64,000 nucleotides of DNA, taken from positions 744,001 through 808,000 of the forward strand of contig NZ_CP042176.1 of NCBI RefSeq assembly GCF_005937885.2, read 5' to 3'. The position numbers and the translations under genes are program-made. Numbering within the stretch: position 1 is the stretch's first letter; each line of letters opens with the position of its first letter. Shown here piece by piece: positions 42,203 through 50,254 of this stretch. A model generated the notes under the pieces. The model saw only the letters and a list, made by a program, of their open reading frames with translations. It made no database searches and was not told the DNA's origin. Source of the DNA: Bradyrhizobium sp. KBS0727 (GTDB taxonomy: Bacteria > Pseudomonadota > Alphaproteobacteria > Rhizobiales > Xanthobacteraceae).

Positions 42203-43744
42203 GTGAGTGGCACGTCCGGTTCCTACAATGCGGTGACGTGGCTGCTCGACCGCAATGTCGAGGAAGGCCGCGGGGCCAAGCTCGCTTTCACCGATACCGT
42301 CTCCGAGCTCACCTATGGCGATTTGCAGAAGCAATCCTGCCGGGTCGCCAACATGCTGCGCCGGCTCGGCGTCCGCCGCGAAGAGCGCGTCGCGATGATC
42401 ATGCTCGACACGGTCGATTTTCCAAGCGTGTTCCTCGGCGCGATCCGCGCCGGCATCGTGCCGGTGCCGCTCAACACGCTTTTGACGTCGGAACAATACG
42501 CCTATGTGCTGGCGGATTGCCGCGCGCGCGTGCTGTTCGTTTCCGAGGCGCTGCTGCCGGTGGTCAAGGACATGGTCGGGCGGATGCCGGACCTCGAACA
42601 TGTCATCGTGTCCGGCAACGACGCCCACGGCCACAAGAAGCTCGCCGACGAACTCGCGAACGAGAGCGACACGTTCAAGACCGTGGCGACGCATCCGGAT
42701 GAACCGGCGTTCTGGCTGTATTCGTCGGGTTCGACCGGCATGCCCAAGGGCGTGCGGCATCTGCATGCCAATCTCGCCGCCACCGCGGAAACCTATGCCA
42801 AGCAGGTGCTCGGCATTCGCGAGGAGGATGTCGGACTGTCGGCGGCAAAACTGTTCTTCGCCTATGGCCTCGGCAACGCGCTGACCTTTCCGATGTCGGT
42901 CGGCGCCACCACCGTGCTGAATTCCGAGCGGCCGACGCCCGCGGTGATGTTCGCACTGATGAACAAGTACAACCCGAGCATCTTCTTCGGCGTGCCGACG
43001 CTATTTGCCGCGATGCTCAACGACGATACGCTGAAGGACGCGCGCGGCGGCAACCGCCTGCGCGTCTGCACCTCGGCGGGCGAAGCGCTGCCGGAATCGG
43101 TCGGCAACGCCTGGAAGGCGCGGTTCGGCGTCGACATCCTCGACGGCGTCGGCTCGACCGAGCTGTTGCACATCTTCCTGTCGAACGCGCCGGGCGATAT
43201 CAAATACGGCTCATCGGGCCGTCCGGTGCCCGGCTACAAGGTGCGGCTGGTCAATGAATCCGGTGCGGACGTCGCCGATGGCGAGGTCGGCGAGTTGCTG
43301 GTCGATGCGCCGTCGGCCGGCGAGGGCTACTGGAATCAGCGCAGCAAGAGCCGGCAGACGTTTGAGGGCCACTGGACCCGCACCGGCGACAAATACATCC
43401 GTGACGCCGACGGCCGCTACACCTTCTGCGGTCGCTCTGACGACATGTTCAAGGTCTCCGGCATCTGGGTCTCGCCGTTCGAAGTCGAGAGCGCGCTGAT
43501 CACCCATCCCGCGGTGCTGGAAGCCGCCGTGGTGCCCGAAGCCGATCCGGAAGGCTTGCTGAAGCCGAAGGCCTTCGTGGTGCTGCGTGCCGATACCAAC
43601 ACCGACGGTTTGCATGAGGCGCTGAAGGAGCACGTCAAGCAGAAGATCGGGCCGTGGAAGTATCCGCGCTGGATCGACGTGGTGGAGAGCCTGCCGAAGA
43701 CGGCGACCGGGAAGATACAAAGGTTCAAGCTGCGGGAAAATTAG
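42203..43744 (+). CDS. bclA: Benzoate-CoA ligase
   Basis: 513 residues from the GTG at 42203, which follows GGGGAGAGAG at normal spacing. An ANL-superfamily ligase with P-loop FWLYSSGSTGMPKGV, KLFFAYGLGNALTFPMSVGATT (a hallmark of BadA/BclA), adenylate motif DGVGSTELLHIFLS, and C-terminal catalytic lysine in PKTATGKIQRFKL. It converts benzoate, ATP and CoA to benzoyl-CoA, the substrate of the BoxA/BoxB epoxidase and the inducer of BoxR. It is divergent from boxR and upstream of the hydrolase and boxC-boxB. Confidence 0.93.
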   Translation: MSGTSGSYNAVTWLLDRNVEEGRGAKLAFTDTVSELTYGDLQKQSCRVANMLRRLGVRREERVAMIMLDTVDFPSVFLGAIRAGIVPVPLNTLLTSEQYAYVLADCRARVLFVSEALLPVVKDMVGRMPDLEHVIVSGNDAHGHKKLADELANESDTFKTVATHPDEPAFWLYSSGSTGMPKGVRHLHANLAATAETYAKQVLGIREEDVGLSAAKLFFAYGLGNALTFPMSVGATTVLNSERPTPAVMFALMNKYNPSIFFGVPTLFAAMLNDDTLKDARGGNRLRVCTSAGEALPESVGNAWKARFGVDILDGVGSTELLHIFLSNAPGDIKYGSSGRPVPGYKVRLVNESGADVADGEVGELLVDAPSAGEGYWNQRSKSRQTFEGHWTRTGDKYIRDADGRYTFCGRSDDMFKVSGIWVSPFEVESALITHPAVLEAAVVPEADPEGLLKPKAFVVLRADTNTDGLHEALKEHVKQKIGPWKYPRWIDVVESLPKTATGKIQRFKLREN

Positions 43745-43746
43745 CC

Positions 43747-43803
43747 GTCATGGCCGGGCAAAAGCGCGAAGCGCGTCTTCGCGCTAGATGACCCGGCCAT
43801 GAC
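43747..43803. repeat. Palindromic intergenic repeat (family C, copy 1)
   Basis: Outer arms GTCATGGCCGGG (43747-43758) and CCCGGCCATGAC (43792-43803); inner hairpin AGCGCGAAG/CTTCGCGCT (43763-43785). A second copy is at 63574-63690. It lies between bclA and the hydrolase gene. Confidence 0.8.
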
Positions 43804-43821
43804 GAAAGCAAGAGCAATTGA

Positions 43822-44637
43822 ATGACAACCCTTTGCCCCACCGGGTTCCTCCCCATCGGCGCTGCCGAACTCGAATACCGCATGATCGGTCCACAGCCAT
43901 CAGATGCACCCACGATCGTGATGCTGCATGAAGGCCTCGGCTCGGCCGGGCTGTGGGGTGATTTTCCGGAGAAACTCCAGGCTGCGACCGGCGCCGGCGT
44001 GTTCGCCTATTCGCGCGCCGGCTATGGCGCCTCGACGCCGGCCAAGCTGCCGCGGCCGGTCGATTACATGCATATCGAGGCGCTTGAGGTGCTGCCGAAA
44101 CTACTTGAGCAAATCGGCTTTCGCCGCGGTCTCTTGCTCGGTCATTCCGACGGCGCGTCGATCGCGGCGATCTATGCCGGCTCGCACCAGGACCATCGGG
44201 TCGAAGGCATCGCGCTGATCGCGCCGCACTTCATCGTCGAGGATATTTCGGTGGCCTCGATCGCCGCCATCAGGACGGCTTACGAGACCACCAACCTGAA
44301 GGAGAAGCTCGCGCGCTGGCACAAGGACGTCGACAACGCCTTCTACGGCTGGAACGGCGCCTGGCTCGATCCGACATTTCGCAACTGGGATATTTCCGAG
44401 TATCTCGCTTATATCCGCGTGCCCGTAGCGATCCTGCAGGGGGCGGATGACGAGTACGGGACCATGCGTCAGGTCGAGATCGCCCAGCAGGAATGCTATT
44501 GTCCGATCGATGTGACGGTTATCCCGGGGGCGGGACATCAGCCGCATCGGGAAGCGCCGGAAGCGACGCTGGATGCGATCACCGAATTCGCCAACGCCGT
44601 GTTGCGCGTCCACGGCTCGCAGGGACGGGCCGCGTAG
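43822..44637 (+). CDS. Alpha/beta hydrolase in the box cluster
   Basis: 271 residues of the alpha/beta-hydrolase fold: oxyanion segment MLHEGLGSAGLW, nucleophile S109 in LLLGHSDGAS, acid in LQGADDEYG and catalytic His in GAGHQPHR. A hydrolase of this kind often sits in box clusters of alphaproteobacteria. It might hydrolyse a benzoyl-ester precursor or act as a thioesterase that rescues CoA, but this cannot be settled here. It lies between bclA and boxC on the same strand. Confidence 0.8.
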   Translation: MTTLCPTGFLPIGAAELEYRMIGPQPSDAPTIVMLHEGLGSAGLWGDFPEKLQAATGAGVFAYSRAGYGASTPAKLPRPVDYMHIEALEVLPKLLEQIGFRRGLLLGHSDGASIAAIYAGSHQDHRVEGIALIAPHFIVEDISVASIAAIRTAYETTNLKEKLARWHKDVDNAFYGWNGAWLDPTFRNWDISEYLAYIRVPVAILQGADDEYGTMRQVEIAQQECYCPIDVTVIPGAGHQPHREAPEATLDAITEFANAVLRVHGSQGRAA

Positions 44638-44719
44638 CCTATTTTTTTGGGGCGCTGACTGGAGCGGCCGCTGCTCGCCAAGGCCGATTGGATAGCTCTT
44701 TCAGTCCCTCAGCCAAATA

Positions 44720-44733
44720 TGCAACAAAATGCA
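44720..44733. promoter_or_regulatory. BoxR operator candidate 1 (TGCA-N6-TGCA)
   Basis: TGCA (44720-44723), six bases, TGCA (44730-44733), extended as ATGCA-N6-TGCAT. BzdR/BoxR proteins are known to bind TGCA-repeat operators. It lies about 95 bp before the boxC start. Confidence 0.65.
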
Positions 44734-44769
44734 TCTTTTTTCGTTTTAGACTAGACTTGATCAAAAACA

Positions 44770-44783
44770 TGCATTATTGTGCA
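44770..44783. promoter_or_regulatory. BoxR operator candidate 2 (TGCA-N6-TGCA)
   Basis: TGCA (44770-44773), six bases, TGCA (44780-44783), again ATGCA-N6-TGCAT. It begins exactly 50 bp after site 1, about five helical turns, so dimers could bind on the same face. It lies about 40 bp before the boxC start, where it could block RNA polymerase. Confidence 0.65.
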
Positions 44784-44819
44784 TCTTAGATAAGCCAACA
44801 AAAGCGTCAGGGTGGCCCA

Positions 44820-46508
44820 ATGGCTGGCGAAGATCGCGTCCTCGCAGGCGGCGCAAAATTCATCGATTTTCAAACCGATCCGTCGCGCTACCGGCACTGG
44901 AAGGTCGCGGTCGATGGCGACACGGCCACGCTGACCATGGACGTCGATGAGAATGCCGGGCTGTTCGAAGGCTACCAGCTCAAGCTGAATTCCTACGATC
45001 TCGGCGTCGACATCGAACTCGCCGACGCCGTGCAGCGGCTGCGTTTCGAGCACCCGGAAGTGAAGGTCGTCGTGATGCGCTCGGGCAAGAACCGGGTATT
45101 TTGCGCCGGCGCCAATATCCGCATGCTGGCGGGCTCCACGCACGCCCACAAGGTCAACTTCTGCAAATTCACCAACGAGACCCGTAACGGCCTCGAAGAT
45201 TCCTCTGAAAACTCCGGACAGCGCTTCATCACCGTGGTCAACGGCACCGCGGCCGGTGGCGGCTATGAACTGGCGCTGGCCACCGATCACATCATCCTCG
45301 CCGACGATGGCACCGCCGCGGTATCGCTGCCGGAAGTGCCGCTGCTGGCGGTGCTGCCGGGCACCGGCGGACTGACCCGCGTGGTCGACAAGCGCAAGGT
45401 GCGCCGCGACCATGCCGATTTCTTCTGCACCATCGAGGAAGGCATCAAGGGCAAGCGTGCCGTGCAATGGCGGCTGGTCGACGAGATCGCGCCGAACAGC
45501 AAACTCGAGGCCAAGGTCGCCGAACGCGCCAGGGAATTTGCCGGCCTTTCGAAGCGCAACGGCAGCGGTAAGGGCATCGTGCTGACCCCGCTCACCCGCA
45601 CCATCGACGACACCTCGATCCGCTACGGTTTCGTCAGCGTCGACATCGATCGCGCGGCCCGGATCGCGACCATCTCGATCAAGGCGCCGGAGGCCGCACC
45701 CCCGGCCGATATCGACGGCCTGATCGCGCAGGGGGCCGCGTTCTGGCCGCTGCAGGTCGCGCGCGAACTTGACGATGCGATCCTGCATCTGCGTATCAAC
45801 GAACTCGAAATCGCGATGCTGCTGTTCAAGTCGCATGGCGATCGCGCCAATGTCATCGCCGGCGACACTTTCCTCGAGGCCAACAAGGCGCACTGGCTGG
45901 TCAACGAGATCAGGCAATACTGGAAGCGGGTGCTGAAGCGCATCGATGTCACCTCGCGCACGCTGGTGACGCTGGTCGAGCCCGGTTCCTGCTTCGTCGG
46001 CACACTGGCCGAACTCGTGTTCGCCGCCGACCGCTCCTACATGCTGATCGGCCAGAAGCAGGGCGACAACCGCGAACCACCGTCGATCGAACTCACCGCG
46101 ATGAATTTCGGCCCCTATCCGATGAGCCACGGGCTGACCCGGCTGCAGTCGCGCTTCCAGGCCGACCCTGCTGATCTCGACCGCGCCCAAGCCACCATCG
46201 GCACCAGTCTCGATGCCGAGGAGGCCGAGGAACTCGGCCTCGTCACCTTCGCGCTCGACGATATCGACTGGGACGACGAGGTGCGGGTGTTTCTTGAAGA
46301 ACGCACGAGCTTCTCGCCCGACGGCCTCACCGGCATGGAAGCGAACTTACGCTTCGTCGGACCCGAGACCATGGAATCGAAAATCTTCTCGCGCCTGACG
46401 GCGTGGCAGAACTGGATTTTTCAGCGCCCTAATGCAGTCGGCGAAAACGGCGCGCTGCGCCGCTACGGCACCGGGCAAAAGGCGCAGTTCGATATGACTC
46501 GAGTGTAA
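44820..46508 (+). CDS. boxC: 2,3-epoxybenzoyl-CoA dihydrolase (BoxC)
   Basis: 562 residues of the enoyl-CoA hydratase superfamily, with two crotonase-like halves. N-terminal half: NRVFCAGANIRMLAG and VNGTAAGGGYELALATDHI form the oxyanion hole and CoA site. C-terminal half: VEPGSCFVGTLAELVFAADRSYMLIG. Length and motifs match BoxC, which opens the ring of 2,3-epoxybenzoyl-CoA to 3,4-dehydroadipyl-CoA semialdehyde and formate. It is the first gene after the two BoxR-type operators and is followed by boxB. Confidence 0.95.
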   Translation: MAGEDRVLAGGAKFIDFQTDPSRYRHWKVAVDGDTATLTMDVDENAGLFEGYQLKLNSYDLGVDIELADAVQRLRFEHPEVKVVVMRSGKNRVFCAGANIRMLAGSTHAHKVNFCKFTNETRNGLEDSSENSGQRFITVVNGTAAGGGYELALATDHIILADDGTAAVSLPEVPLLAVLPGTGGLTRVVDKRKVRRDHADFFCTIEEGIKGKRAVQWRLVDEIAPNSKLEAKVAERAREFAGLSKRNGSGKGIVLTPLTRTIDDTSIRYGFVSVDIDRAARIATISIKAPEAAPPADIDGLIAQGAAFWPLQVARELDDAILHLRINELEIAMLLFKSHGDRANVIAGDTFLEANKAHWLVNEIRQYWKRVLKRIDVTSRTLVTLVEPGSCFVGTLAELVFAADRSYMLIGQKQGDNREPPSIELTAMNFGPYPMSHGLTRLQSRFQADPADLDRAQATIGTSLDAEEAEELGLVTFALDDIDWDDEVRVFLEERTSFSPDGLTGMEANLRFVGPETMESKIFSRLTAWQNWIFQRPNAVGENGALRRYGTGQKAQFDMTRV

Positions 46509-46510
46509 GA

Positions 46511-46587
46511 GGGCGAGTGGCGAGTAGCGAATGGCGAATAGGGAAGAAGAAGACTTCCATTCGCTACTCGCCATTCGCTACTCGCCC
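46511..46587. repeat. Inverted repeat between boxC and boxB (family G)
   Basis: Left arm GGGCGAGTGGCGAGTAGCGA (46511-46530) and right arm ending CGCTACTCGCC...ACTCGCCC (to 46587) are built from the alternating units GGCGAGTAGCGAATGG. As RNA it would make a long hairpin inside the boxC-boxB message and could tune or stabilise it. Confidence 0.75.
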
Positions 46588-46619
46588 GTAGAAATTCTCC
46601 AACACGGGAGACTGTGGCC

Positions 46620-48065
46620 ATGAACTTCATGAACGTCGATTACTCAACCAAGATTCCCAACAACGTGAATCTCAGTGAAGATCGCCAGGTGCTGAAGGCG
46701 CTGGAGGGCTGGCATCCCGGCTATATGGACTGGTGGAGCGACATGGGACCGGAAGGTTTCCAGCAGTCGCTGGTTTACCTGCGCACCGCCTATTCGGTCG
46801 ATCCGCGCGGCTGGGCCAAGTTCGACTACGTCAAGATGCCGGAATATCGCTGGGGCATCCTCCTTGCTCCGCAAGAAGAGAACCGCGTCATTCCCTTCGG
46901 CGAGAACTTTGGCAAGCCGGCCTGGCAGGAAGTGCCCGGCGAACACCGCGCCACGCTGCGCCGCCTGATCGTGATCCAGGGCGACACCGAGCCGGCCTCG
47001 GTCGAACAGCAGCGCCATCTCGGCAAGACCGCGCCATCGCTCTACGACCTGCGCAACCTGTTCCAGGTCAATGTCGAGGAAGGCCGCCATCTCTGGGCGA
47101 TGGTTTATCTCTTGCAGAAATATTTCGGCCGCGACGGCCGCGAGGAAGCCGATGATTTGCTGCGGCGCCGCTCCGGCGATGCGGATTCGCCGCGCATGCT
47201 CGGCGCCTTCAACGAGGCGACGCCGGACTGGCTGTCGTTCTTCATGTTCACCTACTTCACCGACCGCGACGGCAAGATGCAATTGCATTCGCTGGCGCAG
47301 TCCGGCTTCGATCCGCTGTCGCGCACCTGCCGCTTCATGCTGACCGAAGAGGCGCATCACATGTTCGTCGGCGAGACCGGCATCAGCCGCGTCGTGCAGC
47401 GCACCTGCGAGGCGATGAAGGAGGCCGGGATCACCGATCCCACCGATATCGCCAAGGTCCGCGCGTTGGGGGTCATCGACCTGCCGACGATTCAGAAGAA
47501 GCTGCATCTGCATTATTCGCTGTCGCTCGATCTGTTCGGCTCGGAAGTCTCGACCAATGCGGCGAACGCCTTCAATGCCGGCATCAAGGGCCGCTACAAG
47601 GAAACCCAGATCGACGACGATCACCAACTGAAGAGCGCGACCTATCCGGTGCTCAAGCTGGTCGACGGCGTGATCAAGCGCGTCGACGAGCCGGCGCTGA
47701 CCGCGCTCAACATGCGGCTGCGCGACGACTACACGCAGGACTGCGTCAAGGGCATGCTGCGCTGGAACAAGATCATTTCGCTGGCCGGCTATCACTTCAA
47801 GCTGACGCTGCCGAACGTCGCGTTCCATCGCCAGATCGGCGAGTTCAGGGATATCCATGCTACGCCCGAAGGCGTGCTGATCGACGATGCCACCTGGAAC
47901 CAGCGCAAGGGCGAATGGCTGCCGTCATCCGCCGACGGCGACTTCATCGCTTCGCTAATGAAGCCTGTGACCGAAGCCGGCCAGTACGCGTCCTGGATCG
48001 CGCCGCCCAAGGTCGGCATCGACAACAAGCCCGGCGATTTCGAGTATGTGAAGATCGATACGTGA
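46620..48065 (+). CDS. boxB: Benzoyl-CoA 2,3-epoxidase subunit B (BoxB)
   Basis: 481 residues from the ATG at 46620, 9 bases after GGGAG (the GTG at 46614 is too close to it). This is the diiron oxygenase component that epoxidises benzoyl-CoA. Carboxylate and histidine ligands are visible in VNVEEGRHLWAM and LTEEAHHMFVGE, with a further acidic residue in FNEATPDWLSFF. The start DYSTKIPNNVNL and the WHPGYMDWWSDMGPEGFQ segment are typical of BoxB. It needs the BoxA reductase, which is not adjacent and not in the window. Confidence 0.95.
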   Translation: MNFMNVDYSTKIPNNVNLSEDRQVLKALEGWHPGYMDWWSDMGPEGFQQSLVYLRTAYSVDPRGWAKFDYVKMPEYRWGILLAPQEENRVIPFGENFGKPAWQEVPGEHRATLRRLIVIQGDTEPASVEQQRHLGKTAPSLYDLRNLFQVNVEEGRHLWAMVYLLQKYFGRDGREEADDLLRRRSGDADSPRMLGAFNEATPDWLSFFMFTYFTDRDGKMQLHSLAQSGFDPLSRTCRFMLTEEAHHMFVGETGISRVVQRTCEAMKEAGITDPTDIAKVRALGVIDLPTIQKKLHLHYSLSLDLFGSEVSTNAANAFNAGIKGRYKETQIDDDHQLKSATYPVLKLVDGVIKRVDEPALTALNMRLRDDYTQDCVKGMLRWNKIISLAGYHFKLTLPNVAFHRQIGEFRDIHATPEGVLIDDATWNQRKGEWLPSSADGDFIASLMKPVTEAGQYASWIAPPKVGIDNKPGDFEYVKIDT

Positions 48066-48071
48066 GCTCTA

Positions 48072-48120
48072 TGTCGTCCCGGCCCTTATGCGCAATTGCG
48101 CATCAGGAGCCGGGACGACA
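48072..48120. repeat. Palindromic intergenic repeat (family B, copy 2)
   Basis: Outer arms TGTCGTCCCGGC (48072-48083) and GCCGGGACGACA (48109-48120); inner palindrome ATGCGCAATTGCGCAT (48088-48103). It sits between the convergent boxB and SDR genes and may end both transcripts. Confidence 0.8.
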
Positions 48121-48146
48121 GCGGTTTGCTGGGCGCAGCGCTGCAA

Positions 48147-48947
48147 CTACCCCGCGATCTCCAGCCCCGCATTCGCGTAGACCACGCCGCCATCGACCGC
48201 GATGGTGTTGCCGACCACGTAATCGCCGGCGCGCGAGGCGAGATAGATCGCGACCCCCGCCATATCCTCTTCGGTTCCGATGCGCTTGGCCGGAATCCGT
48301 CCGGCGAGTTCGTCCGAGCGGTCGCGCGCGGCCCGGTTCATGTCGGAGGCGAACGCACCCGGCGCGATCGCGGTGACGTTGATGCTGTCCTTGATCAGTT
48401 TCGTCGCCATGCGCCGCGTCAGGTGGATCACGGCGGCCTTGCTCGCGGCGTAGGAATAGGTCTCGCCCGGGTTGACGAAGATGCCGTCGATCGAGGCGAC
48501 GTTGATGACCTTGGCGGGCCGCTCGTGGCTTGCCGCCGCGCGCAGCGGCTTGGCCAGCGCCTTGGTCAGGAAGAACAGCGACTTGACGTTGAGGTCCATG
48601 ACCTTGTCCCAGCCGCTTTCGGGGAATTCGTCGAACTCCGCGCCCCACGCCGCACCCGCATTGTTGACGAGGATGTCGAGCTTCGGCTCCAGCTTGATGA
48701 TTTCGGCGGCGAGCCTGTCGCAGCCTTCGACCGTTGAGATGTCGATCGGCAGCGCGATGCATTCGCCGTCATAGGCGGCGGAGAGCTCTTTCGCGGTCGC
48801 CTCGCAGGGCCCGGCCTTGCGCGCGGTGATGTAGACCTTCGCCGCCCCCTGGGCGAGGAATCCCGCCGCGATCATCTTGCCGATGCCGCGCGACCCGCCG
48901 GTCACGACCGCGATCCGGCCTTTCAGCGAAAACAGATCCTTGAACAT
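48147..48947 (-). CDS. Short-chain dehydrogenase/reductase
   Basis: 266 residues from the ATG at 48947, which has GGAGGAG directly upstream. Classical SDR: cofactor motif VTGGSRGIGKMI, NNAG motif LVNNAGAAWG, catalytic serine in NVASIDGIF, and YSYAASKAAVIH for Tyr/Lys. The C-terminal AVDGGVVYANAG is also typical. The cofactor may be NADP(H), as an arginine follows the glycine-rich loop, but this is only a hint. It converges on boxB; a role in the box pathway is possible but unproven. Confidence 0.88.
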   Translation of the reverse strand: MFKDLFSLKGRIAVVTGGSRGIGKMIAAGFLAQGAAKVYITARKAGPCEATAKELSAAYDGECIALPIDISTVEGCDRLAAEIIKLEPKLDILVNNAGAAWGAEFDEFPESGWDKVMDLNVKSLFFLTKALAKPLRAAASHERPAKVINVASIDGIFVNPGETYSYAASKAAVIHLTRRMATKLIKDSINVTAIAPGAFASDMNRAARDRSDELAGRIPAKRIGTEEDMAGVAIYLASRAGDYVVGNTIAVDGGVVYANAGLEIAG

Positions 48948-49029
48948 GCGCTCCTCCATTTGATTTGACGAAGGTTTTGAGCGTGGCGATTGGAGGAGTC
49001 AAGGAACCTCCCTTCGCAGGGACGACCAG

Positions 49030-50088
49030 CTACGCCGCGTCGATGCGGCGAAAGCCGTTCCACATCGCGGTGGCGGCGCCGGAGGTCAGGACGGGGAGGA
49101 TGCGGACGTCCTGGTAGTTGCCGTTGAGCGAGACCCGCTGCAGCGCCGTCAGATGGTCGGCGCTTTCCGGATAGATCATGCCCGGCCGCGTCGTGACCGC
49201 GGTCTTGAATCCCGCCGTTTTCGTCAACGCGAATTCGCGCACCCCGGCGGCGCGGCGGTCGCCATAGGGGTAGGCGAAATGCAGCAGGGGCCGCTGCAGC
49301 GCAGTCTCGATCCGCGCGCGGCTGGTGGCGATTTCGAGCGTAGCGCTCTCCTCGCTCTGCCGCGCGAGGTTGCAATGGCTGATGGTATGCGCGCCGATAT
49401 TGACCAGCGGATCGTCCGCGAACGGTTTCAATTCGTGCCAAGACAGGCAGAGGTCGCGGACGATGGCGGCCTCGTCCACCTCATGGCGCGTGCATAGCGC
49501 AGAAATTTCGCGTTGCTGGTCATGTTCGCCGGGCAGCGCGCGCAGCCAGTCGTGAATCCGGTGGAAGGCGGCCTGCTTGGCCGCCGGTGTCGAGGTGTCG
49601 AGGCGTGTGACGTTGCCGCCGAAGGGAATCTCGACCGCGGATGCCTTGGCAATCGCCATCTCGAGCGCGACCCACCACAGCCGGCCGGTGCCTTCGGCGA
49701 AATCGCTGGCGACATAGACGGTAAGAGGCGCGTCAAATTCGCGCATCACCGGCAGTGCGAAATCGCGGTTGTCGCGATAACCGTCGTCGAAGGTGAAACA
49801 GGCGAAACGCCGCGCGAAATTGCGTTGCGTAAGCCGCGCATGCACGTCGTCCATGGTGACGAGATCGACATCGAGCTTGCGCAAATGCTGTAGCGTCGCG
49901 CGCAGGAACTCCGGCTCGACCTCGAGATGACGGTTGGGCTGGAATTCGGCGTCGCGGCCCGGGCGGACGTGGTGCAGCATGAAAATGGCGCCGACACCTG
50001 CGAAGATTGGTCGCATTAGGTGATGCACGCCTGAGCGAGAAAGCACTTCCAGTCCGGCCCGGATAACGGTGTTTCGGAGCTGCTTCAT
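49030..50088 (-). CDS. Polysaccharide deacetylase (NodB-homology) family protein
   Basis: About 352 residues from the ATG at 50088; a TTG at 50121 is also in frame. NodB-homology domain: motif 1 CFTFDDGYRDN (catalytic base and metal Asp), motif 2 HTISHCNL (metal histidines), motif 3 FAYPYGDRR. It starts with VGAIFMLHHVRPG, typical of this carbohydrate esterase 4 group. It would remove acetyl groups from an envelope or extracellular polysaccharide. It stands alone, divergent from the OmpA-like gene. No signal peptide is obvious. Confidence 0.87.
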   Translation of the reverse strand: MKQLRNTVIRAGLEVLSRSGVHHLMRPIFAGVGAIFMLHHVRPGRDAEFQPNRHLEVEPEFLRATLQHLRKLDVDLVTMDDVHARLTQRNFARRFACFTFDDGYRDNRDFALPVMREFDAPLTVYVASDFAEGTGRLWWVALEMAIAKASAVEIPFGGNVTRLDTSTPAAKQAAFHRIHDWLRALPGEHDQQREISALCTRHEVDEAAIVRDLCLSWHELKPFADDPLVNIGAHTISHCNLARQSEESATLEIATSRARIETALQRPLLHFAYPYGDRRAAGVREFALTKTAGFKTAVTTRPGMIYPESADHLTALQRVSLNGNYQDVRILPVLTSGAATAMWNGFRRIDAA

Positions 50089-50254
50089 CCAAGTGGTTGG
50101 CCGGTTGGAGTTCGACCACAAGTTAACGGCCGACCCTTGAACAAAAGGTTAGCCGGCCAAATACCCGCGCGCGGAGGTTTCTGTGGTATTTCGGGTTTGA
50201 CAGCCTCGCAAGGGTTTGTTTTCTCTCAATTCCCCCGGATCCGCAGGACCTCGA

